Counted from the stretch's first letter, positions 10,691 through 23,071 are shown. The stretch is DNA of 64,000 bases from Hyaloscypha bicolor E (GCF_002865645.1 NW_020194512.1:903119-967118); one strand, 5' to 3'. The notes: generated by a model not told the origin, from the sequence alone. Numbers and translations are program-made.

Positions 10691-12599
10691 ATTAGAACCT
10701 TTAATGGCTTCCTTTTAGGTATAACCGCTATTATATATTATAGATGCCTTATATTCTTGGCTATAACCTATAGTAAATAACCGGTCCTCGTAACTCTTTT
10801 GCTTTATATAAGAGAGAAAGCCCTTAATTAGTTCTCCGGACTAAACGAAGATATAACTATATTTATAGCCGAGAGTCTCGAAAAATAGAAGATCTAATTA
10901 ATCTAATAATTTAATATAAATACCTTATAAGCTCTTTTAAAGGCAGATATAATGAAATACTTATTTGCGGATAAATTAGTCTTGGATATATATAAGTATA
11001 TTACCGAAAAGCAAGGTTTATATATAGTAGCCGGAGAAAAGAATAAAGATCTAATTATATACCGTATCCATAACGGACTGGATCTAACCCTGGCCTTAAC
11101 TATTAGTTTGAGGGATAGCCATAATACTATAAACGATTTCTGTTCCAAGGTCTATTTAGTGAAATATAAAGCTCGAGCTTAATACTAATAACTCTAAAAC
11201 CAGCTTCAAGCCCAGTTCAAGATAATAGAAGACAGATTTTCTATAAAACAATTATACCAGGGATACTCTTCCGGATAGGCTCTATGTTATAACTAACCGT
11301 ACTAATAGCCGTACTCCCAAAACTGGACGGTAGATTAAATATAATTGCCTCTATAGTATACTATTCTAACTACTATACTATAGTAATCGGAGAAACCAAA
11401 GAATATTAACGGTATCCAGAAGGAATTAGGAAACTCTAATACGATTATAGTTCTATCTATTAGATACTTTAGCCCCGCTAATTAATAATAATAAGCTATT
11501 CTCGGGGGATTCTAACTATACTATATAATCATAGTACCTCCCGTTATTATAACCCCGGCTCCGGTTTATTAACCTTAGTACGAATACCTATACCTATAAC
11601 CCGTATATTAATTAAATTAGTATAATAGATAAGGAAACTAGAATAGTTATAATTAGAATAACTGGAATAATTATAACCAAAACCGAAATAACTGGAATAA
11701 CCGAAGTAATTGGGATAACCGTAATTGATTTAATAACTAGCTAGTTACTATAATAATAGTTAATACTAACTCTGGCTATAAGGAATATATACTCGTTAAT
11801 AAAGAGATATTCGACTCTTATTAATAATAGATCTGTCTTCCGGTTAGATCTTAACTATTCTATATGGATACCCCCGGTATTACCGGAACCCTATATATAG
11901 ATAATATACCCTCCTCTTTACTTGCCGAGGAGGGAAACTCCCAGGGCGGTTCTTAGCAGGGTACTAACCGCCTTATTAGTATATTCTACTATCCGTACTA
12001 TAATATCCTCAGAATTTAGTTAGTACGGATACAGATTACTCTTATAATAAACCGTTAAGCCATACTATCCATATACTATAAACTATAGAAATCCTATATT
12101 CTTCTGGGAAACAGATCTATATATTACCTGTAGTATATGAGCTATTAGCTTCCAAAGATAAAGATAATAATAGATTTATTTATATTAATTCAAAAAAGAA
12201 ATTAAGACTTCCTAAAACTTTGACTATATAGATTAAAACTATACGAGAAACGAAGAAGCCGGAAGCTTCCTGAGTCTCCTTTGCAAATCTACTATATATT
12301 ACTATAGAATCCCCAAGTAATATCTCTAAAACCATAGCCCCGGAAGACTTATTAAACTCGATAGTTATCTAGACGATTTTACTAGATCTATCCCTACCTG
12401 GCTTTACTTAACTTGTCCTAGCCAAGATCTCAAGGGACTTATCTAAGACTCTAATAAATAGTTTTCTCTCTAAAAATACGGCTCGAAGATTTATTAAAGC
12501 CATAGAACTTCTTCTCACTAGACGGAAACCATCCCGAAAAGCAGCCAAGGGGAAAACTGTTTTAGTAGTACTCCTAAATAGTATCTAGTATATACTAAA

Positions 12600-12900
12600 T
12601 ACTAATACTCGTATTATAGTATATATGAGCAAGGGAATCCCGATTATATTATATCCGGATACCGGATCTCCTATTAGTCTTATTAACCGCTCTATATTAG
12701 CCAAGAGATTCCCAAGTATACTAATTAAGACCCTCGAGGACGGCAGTTAGCTAGCTCTTTAGGAAATAGGCAAGGAACCTATAATAAACGAATATATAGA
12801 TATACCTATCTGTTATAAGACTATAGAATATGAGATAGTAGAATTTCTTGCTATCCGGGTTCATATTATAGATAGGCTACTAGAGAGTATCTTCTTTCTT
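12600..12900 (+). pseudogene. Retrotransposon aspartic protease remnant
   Basis: The active-site triad is visible at about 12650-12690 as YPDTGSPISLI. It lies between gag-like sequence and the reverse transcriptase. Frame-breaking TAG codons follow within a few tens of codons. Confidence 0.7.
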
Positions 12901-13549
12901 GGTTTGAACTTTATTATTCCGAATACTCTTGATTTCCGATAGGGATATAATAGATCTCTCCTATATTGTCTGTAAATAGGAGACTCCGATTTATATATTT
13001 TACTATATACCAAAATTATAAAGAAGACAGAGAAACCTAGGCCAGTAGCCATTTACCTTACAGAAACCGTTATTCTTGAACCCGGATAAGGCCAGAACTT
13101 ACTAATCCGTTATTATACTTTACTAATTATAAAGAACGGATACCTTTTTAACCCTCTCCCTTAAGCAGACCTTGCCCTTAATAAATTCGGGATTATAATA
13201 AACTATATTATAAACGGAACCCAGAAGCCGTTATCCTTTGCTAATTTCGGTAAAGTACTAATTCGGATACTTGCCGGTACTTTCCTTAGAACTCTTAAGA
13301 AATACCCCAAGATAACTCCTTACCCGGGCTTATTCGAAGTATATAATATCTTTATAAGCTTGGCGGATATGATTTAAGGGATCCTACTACCTAATACTAT
13401 AAAACCGGATAAAAAATATCCTACCGGATATCTATTCCTCATATGGCCTCTTACCGAGCCAGAACCGGAACTAGATAAAGCGGATATCTCTATATACTAG
13501 GGAGACGATATATATATAAAAATCCGTAATATACTAGAGAAGTATAAGG

Positions 13550-14450
13550 GATTATTCCGTTCCCAGTTTGGTTGCTTTAATAATAGAGTAACTATACCGA
13601 TTTCTTTTAAAGACAGTATTAATATTAAGGATTTACGGTAATTACCTTATCTATTATCCAGAAGAGACCGTAATATAATGAATTCTATCTTGGATCCCAT
13701 AAAATAGGATAGATTCTTAGAGGATATACTATTAGGCTATCTATTACCTGCTATATTTCCTGCCTTTATAGTTTAGAGAAACGAGAAACCATAAATAGTT
13801 ATAGATCTATACCAAGTAAATACCAAGCTAGAATTAAATATATATCCTCTCCCAAAACAGGACGAGGTTCTTTCTACTCTGGGCAGGGCTATAGTTTTCT
13901 CTAGCCTAGATATAATAAAAAGCTTCTTCTAATAGAAAATCCCTATTAAAAATAGGTGGAAAGTAGCTCTGGTTACTACTTACTATAGCTATAAATAATT
14001 AACTATAGCCCCTTAAGGTTTAGCTATTACTCCTGCTTTTTTCTAATAAAGGATAGAAAAGCTATTTGGCTAGTATCTCTAGGCTTTTATACTAGTATAT
14101 ATTAATAATATTATTATATTCTCCAAAACTATTAATTAATACTTAAAGGATCTGGATTTGATCCTATTTATTCTAGTAGAATCCGGAATTATACTCTTAC
14201 TTCCGAAATATTACTTCGGGTAATCAAGTATCTAAGCCTTGGGCTACTATATTTTACGGCTTAGGCTTAGTATATTTCTAGAGAAGGTAGAAGCTATCTC
14301 TAATTAGACGTTTCTATAAACCTTGACTTAACTAGAGACTTCTCTTGGGTTTTTCGGATACTACCGCAAATTCATAGACTACTATACTAATATTATATCC
14401 CTATTAGTAGAGCTGAAAATAATTAGGTTACGGAATATACCGAAATAGGG
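13550..14450 (+). pseudogene. Reverse transcriptase remnant (Ty3/Gypsy type)
   Basis: Recognisable blocks, read through RIP stop codons: VIDLYQVNTKLELN and YPLPKQDEVL near 13800-13865, FSSLDI near 13900, and VYINNIIIFSKT at about 14095-14130. The last corresponds to the family motif VYLDDILIFSKT, with both catalytic Asp codons changed to Asn (GAT to AAT), so the enzyme is dead even apart from its stops. Confidence 0.85.
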
Positions 14451-14619
14451 GATTAAGTAGGCTAACTTTATAGAAAAGACGCCTATTTCTCTATTACCTG
14501 GAGTCGTTATAGGAGAAATACTAGCTACCGGAAAGAAGGCTTATTATAAAAAAGCCAAGGCCAAAGCCAATACTATTCCGGATAACTTTATAGACCGATA
14601 CTACAAAGCCTTTCAAACC

Positions 14620-15070
14620 CTAAAGAACCGTCTATATAATACCCTAACCCTAATATTTCTAATCTTTAACCTCCTATTTATACTATATACGGATAGTAGT
14701 AAGGAATATGGCTATAGTACCGCTCTTTATTAAGTAGACCTTACTAATAGAAAAGAGAAGCCCGTTTTGTACTTATTAAAGACCCTAACCCCTATAGAAT
14801 AAAACTATTAGCTAATAGAGTTAGAAACCGGAGCTCTTATTTAGGTACTTTAAAAGCTTCTATAATACCTGGATAGTAGTAAGCTTATGGTCTATACTGA
14901 CTACTAAGCTATTATAGATTCCTTTAAGGATAATAGACTAACCTATAAGAAGAATACTCGTCTTACTAATTAGTGCCTTTTCCTGGCGAAATATACTATA
15001 AATATAGAGATCCGCTATTATTCTAGTAAATCCCATACTAATACTAATATACTCTCTAGACTATAAACTA
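14620..15070 (+). pseudogene. RNase H domain remnant of the retrotransposon
   Basis: YTDSSKEYGYSTALY at about 14685-14735 matches the Ty3/Gypsy RNase H motif (YTDAS..G.GA.L.Q). It continues with interrupted sequence up to about 15070. Confidence 0.7.
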
Positions 15071-15539
15071 CAGATCTAACTACCGTAACTCCTGAACTAA
15101 TACGGCAGCTATATACGGATACTAAGGACGGTTTGACCTTTATAAAGGTGTTTTGCCTACCTATTCATTCCGAGGAACTCCCAAGACTAATAAATGAATA
15201 ATCCATAACTAATAAAGAAAGAGTTATTTATTATTTATTAATCTATATAGATAAATCCTTTATTCGAAAAATAGTAACCGAGATATCCCGAGACAGGAGC
15301 TTTAAAAGAGTTTATTAAACCATACTATAGAAATGGCAGAATAGCCCTAAAGATAAGCCTATTACTACTTTTGAGTTCTTCTGGCTAGACCTATAGTCTA
15401 AGCTTCTATATTTTCGGGACTCGGATAAAGGGGAATATCTCTGTATTCCGGATAAGCTATAGACTATATTTATATGTATTATATATAATAATTAAGCTTA
15501 TATCGGGAGAAATAGAACTTATAACTTCCTATAATGAAA

Positions 15540-16560
15540 TATCTTTATATTATAGCTAAAGAAGAAGACAGACACCTATATATTCGACTATCCGACTTGC
15601 CGGCTTACTAAACCGGTAATATACAAGCCATATAGCAGACTTATACCTATTCCCGTTCCCAGTTATTAATTATTAATACTTTATATAGATTTTATTACCG
15701 GGCTCCCTAAATTAAAGAACGGGAATAATACGGTCCTTCTCTTAACCGACTAGTTAATAAAATAAATCAAAGTTATATCCGGAAAGAATACCTGGTCCGG
15801 AGAGGACTAGGCCCGAGTATACTATAAGAATGGATATAAAGAAATAGGTCTTCTAGAGAACTTAATCTCGGATAGAGATCCTAAATTTACCTCTATATAC
15901 TAGCGGGAGTTATATAGTATTACGAATACTAGGCTTTCCTTTACTATATTCTATTATACTAAAGCGGATAGCTAGTCTAAAAGGTCAAACCAAACCTTTA
16001 TCTATACTATATAATATACTATTAATAGTCGATTTAACTAATTAGGATAGGAGGATCTGATTCCAGCCGTAATATTCGCTCTTAATACCTTACTAAATAC
16101 CTTTACCGGGTTTCCTCTATATAAACTATAGTATGGACAGAAACTATAATTCCTTCTCTAGCTAATACAAGCGGTATTCTCTATTCCTCTTACTAAAAAG
16201 GGAGCCAAATACTTTATAGAAGAATACTAATCCTTATTAAGGGAGGCCTATAATACTATTATACTAGCTCAAGTATATATAAAGGTAATTTATAATAAAA
16301 AAAGGAAACTAGTAGAAATCCATATTAGGAATAAAGTCTATTTGAAATTAGTAAAAGGAATAGATAATAGATATAAGCTCCTAGATAACTTTATAAAGTT
16401 CTCCTTTAATAAAATAGGCCCGTATAAGGTAACTAGAGTTATAATACCGCTTTTATTTAAATTAGAACTACTATTCTGGCTAAGTATTTATCCCGTTATA
16501 TCTATTAAATACCTAGAACTAAAGGATATAGATCCGTATAAGAGAAAGAACCCAGAACCG
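15540..16560 (+). pseudogene. Integrase remnant of the retrotransposon
   Basis: Core motifs are visible: DFITGLPKLKN at about 15687-15720 and SDRDPKFTS at about 15868-15895 (first and second catalytic Asp). An open stretch from 16342 covers the integrase C-terminal part (GPYKVTRVI). Confidence 0.8.
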
Positions 16561-16710
16561 GGACTGATTCTTATAGACGGAGAGAAGAGATATATTATTA
16601 AAAAGATTATAGATAAGGAGATAAAAAGCATACCAGGATAATAATACAGGTAATCGTTCTATTAAGTCTATTATATGAAATATAATATAAAAGAATAGAA
16701 AATGGGAAGT
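16561..16710 (+). pseudogene. Chromodomain remnant at the integrase C-terminus
   Basis: After DGEKRYIIKKIIDKEI comes a broken SIKYLV.W-like block (about 16655-16695), the order of a chromodomain in chromovirus integrases. These domains direct insertion to particular chromatin. Only the start of the domain is convincing. Confidence 0.55.
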
Positions 16711-16968
16711 AAGCTAAGAGCGGATATCCCTATACTAGTCGAGAAGTTCGAAAGGAACCTCTTAACTAGATACTAATACTATTAACTATTTGGGTATCTT
16801 ATTTGGAATATTTATATATAGGAATAGCATTTTATAGGAAGCAGAAATTTATATACGAAAGGATTCCGGAACTATATTCTTAGCCTTATTAAATATAAGG
16901 CTAGTAACTATTACTAAAATATTTATAACTATAATAGTTAATAAACTAATAAATTAATCTCCTTATCC

Positions 16969-17092
16969 GTATACCTCTACTTATCTATAAATCTTTATAT
17001 ATCTATATGCCTCTACCTATCTATATACCTCTATTTATCTATATACCTCTACCTATCTATATACTTTTATATATCTATATACTTTTATAGAT
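16969..17092 (+). repeat. Short tandem repeat in the retrotransposon, about 18-bp unit
   Basis: Imperfect copies of CTATATACCTCTACCTAT are reiterated, with variants ending CTTTTA. It separates the chromodomain from the extra reading frame. It lies in AT-rich RIP-altered sequence, so the unit may have been more regular before mutation. Confidence 0.65.
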
Positions 17093-17104
17093 TCTGCTAT
17101 ATTG

Positions 17105-19048
17105 CCCTTTAGCGGAACCCTTAAGAAGCTGGCGGAAGCAAAGCTTAAGAAGAAGTAATAGAGCCCAGCCGGAAATGCCTCTATAGTACCGACGGATACT
17201 ACTATAGGGCTAATTATAGTCTATGATATGCCGCTAGTATATACCAATTTGAGAAAGCGGCTAGATACTAGGAATTCAGAGCATAACGAGTATAAGTACC
17301 GATATAGAGACAACTAGGTAGAAGGCGTTCTACGGGATCCGATTAAAGAGGAGAAAGGATTATAGGACCTATCTATAGATCTAGTAGATAATCGTATTAA
17401 TAGTAAACCATCTTACCGAGAAGACCAAAGCACTCTTATATAGTATACCGGTTTGGTATCCGAGCTATTAGTAGAACGAATCCTGGTTAATAGTAAGACC
17501 GGTATCCTTTATATTAGTAACTCAAAGAGCCCCCTCCTAATTAATATCCGCCCGGGTTGCGATTATCTTGAAGTATTATGGCTTTATACCAAAATCAATC
17601 TCTCCTCTTGGTTCCCGGTAGATGTCTATTCAGACCGCTTTCCCTTTGGAGATCGCCGTGGCTAGGGCAATGCCTTTTAACCCAGATATATATTTATTAA
17701 CTATCCTGACCTGGAAACCGGAGAAATAGATAGAGATAACTGTATTATATATATCTGCCTTAGTAAGGACTGTAATAGCCAAATCCTTATCCTCGGTAGT
17801 AGCCGTTTTGAGATATTCAAAGTTACCGAACATATACTAATAAATTGGTATTATTTCTTTATAGATATTACGGAGCGGGACCCGAAGAAGCTGGTCTTTA
17901 TTCTCCTGGAACCCGAGGAGGCCGGATATTACCCAAAGGGCCCCAAGCCACTGAATATCCGCCCCTTAGGGATATCTAGTACCTTTGACAAGCCTGTAGA
18001 GAATCTAGTTAAGATCTCTAATAATTACCAGAACTATGGTATTATAGACCCGAAGATTAGGAAGACCATTTTCGAAAATATTGCTACCCGTAGCTATAAT
18101 CCTCAGGTCCCTATCTTTAATATTCTTTCCCATACCTTAATATCTGCCCAGATATATACGGCCGCCTTCCATAATACCCAAAGTATACTGGCTTTAGTAA
18201 CCAGGTAGTAGTATAAGAGTATCCGTAATCTAGACCATCTTCTTTAAACTCTGGTATCCTGGACCGAATCGGATAAAGAAACTATAGCTGACTTCTATAA
18301 CTGGTTTGGGGGAGATTTGCTAGGTATTAGACAGAGTATTATGAATTATAGTACTATGGATTAGGGATATACGGAAGAGGTCGAGAGACTTATGCAAGAT
18401 ATCCCTCGCCTAGTAGATATACTTAATATACTCCCGGAATCCATTCTCCCAATCCCTTATAGGTTTTATAGATAGCTCGCCTATATGGCATATAACGGGC
18501 TGGACTATAATACTCTCGGGGGATCTATAATCAGAATTAACGCCCCAAAAGAATAGAGTAATACTATTATACCGGAAACCCCACTCGTTACCCAAGGCAC
18601 CGTATAATAGGCACTCCCGCAACTCGGCCACCGCAAACCAGACGAAGATCGCACTAACTAGCTACTTCAGAAGCTCTTACTTGGTCAAGGGAACCGTAAT
18701 ACTACCCTGGTCTCCGCACCAGGAACCACTAGTCCCACTTCCTTATTGCGGAAGAGAAAGGAACCTAGCTCCCTAACAAGATCCTCCTAGCGGATTGCTA
18801 ATAACTCCACACCCACCAAGATTCTACAGAAGAAGGCAAGAAAGGGCAAAGCCCCCGAGATTAAAGGACTATAGAAATGGTCGGACCCCGGTACTAATAA
18901 CCGGATACCAAAGGTACGGGCAGCCTGTATCCTGCTCAATTTGCCTCGACTAGCTAATTATACTACTATGGTCGAGTCTATTGAGACCAAGATTAATAGT
19001 AAGAAGCTGTTCGACCACCCGGCTGCCGAATATGGCGAGATAACCTAA
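17105..19048 (+). pseudogene. Extra reading frame of the retrotransposon, downstream of integrase (about 650 codons)
   Basis: A single frame, broken almost only by TAG/TAA where RIP would turn CAG, CAA or TGG into stops, runs from about 17105 to the TAA at 19046-19048. It starts with a Lys/Ala-rich segment (KKLAEAKLKKK), has a central part with ordinary amino-acid composition (LFILLEPEEAGYYPKGPKPL-like text around 17890-17950), and ends with a basic Ser/Thr/Lys-rich tail (LLRKRKEPSS). I recognise no domain, no transmembrane segment and no envelope-like signal. Its GC content is higher than that of the pol region. It could be an extra gene of this lineage, a captured host gene, or a relocated gag-like protein. 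Confidence 0.65.
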
Positions 19049-19439
19049 GCTATAATCCTCTCTCACTTACGTCTACGGTTTCCGCAGTAATCCTTCCTTT
19101 ACGATTCCCATATGGACGTTCTCTAATTAGAGAATAATACTATCGGATCTTTACCTCTTTACACCTTTTACTATCCGACATATTCTTTGCTACGGATTAA
19201 ACATTCTTCTGGTCTTCATTAATTGGACGGATACTCGCTGGCCTTTATTAGTTGGATTAGTTCTATAGAGCGCTGGATACCACGGTTTGGTTATGGATGA
19301 ACTTAAGTAATTGTTTATGGCTAGAACTAGTCTTTAGTAACTGGTACTCCGAACGGATAGGAAGTTTCTTTTTTATTATTTATTGTTTTATACAGATGGA
19401 TCGATCATAGCCGCTACAGGAGCAGCTTTTCCTTGCTCT

Positions 19440-19451
19440 AGGGGGGGGAGA
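19440..19451 (+). other. Polypurine tract
   Basis: AGGGGGGGGAGA lies immediately before the 3' LTR, the expected plus-strand primer position. Confidence 0.85.
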
Positions 19452-19582
19452 TATCATGGGAAGGACCAGACCTTCTGTACCTTAGTCCCTTAGTCAGCGG
19501 CATCCACGCTAGCCTCCTTAAGAGGCAGTGGCGGTTCGTCCATCAAAATGCATACATTTTGATCTCTTCTTCTTCCTCGACA
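19452..19582 (+). repeat. 3' LTR, 131 bp
   Basis: It starts TATCATGGG (the TG terminus mutated to TA) and ends TCGACA. It is followed by the TSD TAGTA. Read on the minus strand it supplies a new in-frame C-terminus, stopping at 19490, to the interrupted HET frame. Confidence 0.95.
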
Positions 19583-22488
19583 TAGTAGGTCTTCCCGAAG
19601 CTCTCCAACGCCCATCCGCTCGTTAATAAATTCATTATCATCGGGCATATCACTGAATTCGTGGTTTCGACCCCAAAGAAGTATTCCTGGACAATACATT
19701 GAGCCAAATTTAGTCTTTTCCATGTCAATGTCGTCCGCATTTAGGGGATTGTCGATATCGAGAGGCGACTGGCTCGTTAACAGTGAATTCTGTAGAGAAC
19801 CCAGCTCTAAAGCGGCTAGATAAGTTGCGTCATCTGATGGCACTGACCCCTCCGTAACGCTTGACGCAGTCGAATCTGGGAGGCTGGCTGCATCGTTTTC
19901 ATCACTGTCGTCATCGTGGAGACTATCGAACTCAGCATCGGAGCTTTCACTTTCGCTTCTACCAGCCCAAGTCCTGATATAGACCTCGTCGCGATCGTCT
20001 GTGCCCATTGAAATGTCAGAAATTAAGACATGAAATAATATTTAACTGTGGTATTTGCCTTACCTGTAGAGTACTGCTCCGAATAGGCTTGTGCAGACTT
20101 TAGTATGTGGCCCGTGTCAACGTCTGCATGATCAGAGCGAAGCTTCCAATTTCCGGCAACTGGTCCTCCACTGATTGCAACATTGACACGAGCTCGCATA
20201 ACATCTGTTCCGGAGCTCGGCTTCGAACAGAAGTGATGCAGTCTATCGTAAGTCTCCTTTTGGCACAGCCATGCGAGCCCGAGATTGATTCCGTTTGCAT
20301 CCGATAGATAGACATGCGGCGAACGAGGATAGGTTACGTCTTCGAACGTATCTCCAAAGTCTTCGCCGTTGGGTTGTTTCTTCTGCAAATCTTCAGGGCC
20401 GGATGTCGACATCCAAACTTGCACTACAATGGTTCTCAAGAAGAGAGTTGGGCGATTGAGGAGTCCAGCATTTTGCATCCTGGCATCCACTTTGTGGCGA
20501 CGCTGGGAATGAGCCGCAACCATCGTCAGTGAGGAGCAGAGACGCGGTATTCCAGGGCCTCTCGGATCAAAAGAAAGATCTCTATCTAAATCCAGAGGAG
20601 GGTATGCTGGTATACAACTATTACTTGTACGTCCTCGTAGGCGCTTCCCTGCCGTTTGCTGAAACAAGTTGAGCGGATCGCCCCCTCCACTGCGTAGGTC
20701 GTATCGACGTTTGGAGATCAGTCGCCATGCTTTGTCGCCCTTTTCACAAATGTAAAAGGCCAAGAAATAGAGGGAAGCTAACCACGATACTCGACTGGAA
20801 TAGCGTTCACGTATGGCCTTGCGTCCATATGCCTGGTCCAAACCATACCTAGACATGCGGATCGGGCCCTTCCAGCCAGCCCAGACCAGCTCGGGAATCC
20901 TTCACGTCTTTCGACCCACTCTTCGGGATGCCAGTGGATATCCAATCCGAAAAGTGAGTCCAAAATGCCATATGTGCAAGTCAAGCCGAAATCGACGCGG
21001 AAACAATTTATAACTCCAGCAAAGGCATCGAGTATATCAGAGTCAAATTTCAGATTGCGCCGAACAAAAACCTCAACATATCGCATATAAGAGAACTGGA
21101 TATTCGTCGGGGCTAAGGTCCAGAGTGGAGGCTGCCATTCAGCAGGACCAAGCCTGAAGAACTTTTGGAATATCGTGGTATGGCTGCGGGTGAGATCTTC
21201 TCGCCTGCTCCCATTGCGGCATATGTACACAGCTTGGCCGTTGACAAATACGACCTTACGCCTTGCAGAGAAGAACTCTTGGAAACTATAACGGAGTCAG
21301 CCTCTTCTTGTTTTATGTCCCAGAGCTCGGATAGTATTTTTACTAACGTCCAACCTCGTGACGCCCAAGGGCAGACTAAAACGTTCTCGAGATTATGCGG
21401 GAGAATCATTTCGAGATCCCCAGCAAGTTGTATTGACTTCTGGGCTCGATGCGGGGAAAATGGCCGGAGTCCTGAAAGCCCTGCCGAGGTGCCGCCCCAT
21501 GCACTGCTGAATATTGTGAGAAATGCGCTTGAGTAGACCACATTCATCTTCGGAATGATCCTGCTCTTCTCCGCATCGTAATCTTGGACGATGCAGATTC
21601 TGTCTATCCAGATATACCTCTCGCCAATTGCTTTCGTGAATATCAAGGCATCACGAATGACTCGTGGCAGATCGTCGAGATGTCGGAACAGACCGTATGG
21701 TTTGCTGATTTCTCGTATGTTGTTGCGGCGCGCCTCGAAAGCTCCGTTATCTTGACCCCATACGTAACTCAACGCGGAATACCGGGCTCCTCAGGCAGTG
21801 CCGTCAAGCAGATATTTTCCGTATCGACTACACGTAGATGCTGGCAGATCTCTTCGAAGCCGTTGCCGGGAACATGTAGACATGGCCCTTTGTGCCAACG
21901 TTGACACTCGTCAATCCAACCACGGACTTCCGCCACATCAATCAGACTTGGATTAATGCGTTTTCCTGTGAAATACCCATGCCACTGCGGTAGTACCGAG
22001 ATCACGGGCAGCAGATGAATAACAGGAGTTGTCGCAGCTCGTCGCTCCTTTCCAGATTTCAAGAAGATCTGGAGCACGCGGTAATTTTTTTCTCCGCCCA
22101 AGTTATCCCCCCGGTGACGTTTCGTCTCCAGTTGGCAATAGGCGCCAGCTGCCTGACATTCTACTGGATATTGCTCTTCGATGGCAGAGCAGATCAATTG
22201 GCACAGGGCGCAGTCACGCTCCAGCTGGATTTCAGCAAAGGATCTCTTGGCAAGCTCGCGTGTTGTAGAATGATCACACTGGCCATTGCAATCCGTTCCC
22301 CCTCCGCGGTCGCAATGCTTGCCGCTTGCGATGCATCCGGTACCCGTGTGGTGAGGCTTGTAGGTCGTTCGCGATGCGAAGGACTCAGCTGACAGCTGGA
22401 ATGAGGAGCAAGTCGCGCAAAGCGTTGCAATCGGTTTGAGGGGCAGCGGCGGGAGATCCAACCACCACTTGGGTTTCCGTTTGGCCAT
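19583..22488 (-). pseudogene. HET-domain (heterokaryon incompatibility) gene, interrupted by the retrotransposon and frameshifted
   Basis: It starts at 22488 (MAKRKPKWWLDLPP) with a Cys-rich N-terminal segment. The HET domain follows: YSALSYVWGQDN, YIWIDRICIVQDYDAEK, then the RGWT...FQE block, with a long fungal C-terminal region. Three places need a frame change: about 21778 (one base missing between EEP and YSALSY), about 21286-21344 (a 58-nt intron-like segment leaving a one-base offset before FQEFF), and about 20795-20815 (VEYR to WLASLYF). A normal 65-nt intron is at 19999-20063. The acidic C-terminal segment (SESESSDAEFDSLHDDDSDEND) runs to the insertion; the last 17 residues lie at 8643-8696. 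HET proteins trigger cell death on fusion of unlike hyphae; this copy should be non-functional unless the breaks are assembly errors. Confidence 0.85.
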
Positions 22489-23071
22489 ACTTTTCGATTA
22501 TTATTGAGAATCCTCAGTCAGAACCGTCTGTGTGATTACCGTTTCTCTGGAAGGATATCAACGGCATGACAAGACAACTTATAAGCACTTTGCGGAGCCC
22601 GTGGTCCTCCCCCTGTGTCTCAGCTTCAGCCACCGTCCGAATTCGGCTCAATCTAGATCCCGAAAAGCAATATTGGCTTGGACTACTATTGGCATCGCGG
22701 TGTAGTGGACGATGACGCCGAGGTGTCGATACATCACTCTTGGTCTAGTAGCGCAATTAACGTTTCACTAGATACGGGCCAACCTGGGCTTGCTTTTGAG
22801 GCTGCTCACAGGGTGCGCAGGACCACAGCTGTATTTTCCTACATACGCTGGCTACTATTTTGGGGCATCATGGGTGCAATCCTTTTCTATGGCTGTGCCC
22901 AAATCAATTCTGCTTCTCAAAAGCGCTCCACCCGTTTAGTTGTGCCCTCAACCCTGTGGGCAACAACTCTGAGACCCTAGGCTTCCGCTGACAAACACCA
23001 CAAGAACAGCCGCGTAGCTATACTCATTAACTTTCTACCCTTTTATCTGTTGCTACGTTTTAATTAAAGAC
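22489..23071. other. Intergenic
   Basis: It lies between the HET start and the 3' end of the DUF6594 gene. A 100-codon plus-strand frame at 22678-22980 has one hydrophobic stretch but no recognisable domain or splice context and is not called. Confidence 0.4.

Larger units (their letters stand above)
8702..19582 (+). mobile_element. Ty3/Gypsy LTR retrotransposon (chromovirus), RIP-degraded, 10.9 kb
   Basis: Two 131-bp LTRs (TG...CA in the left copy) bound the element, with the 5-bp target duplication TAGTA at 8697-8701 and 19583-19587. A primer site directly follows the left LTR and a purine tract directly precedes the right one. On the plus strand the order is gag-like, protease (DTG), reverse transcriptase, RNase H, integrase, chromodomain, which is the Ty3/Gypsy order. 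An additional long frame follows. The interior is very rich in TA and full of TAA/TAG in place of Gln and Trp codons, as RIP produces. No part is likely to be active. It has split the HET gene on the minus strand. Confidence 0.95.

Noticed and set aside
10903..11182. Open frames on both strands inside the retrotransposon as host genes
   Set aside because: They are chance gaps between RIP stop codons; position and context are gag/pro of the element.
16342..16641. 99-codon frame as an independent gene
   Set aside because: It is the C-terminal part of the integrase leading into the chromodomain.
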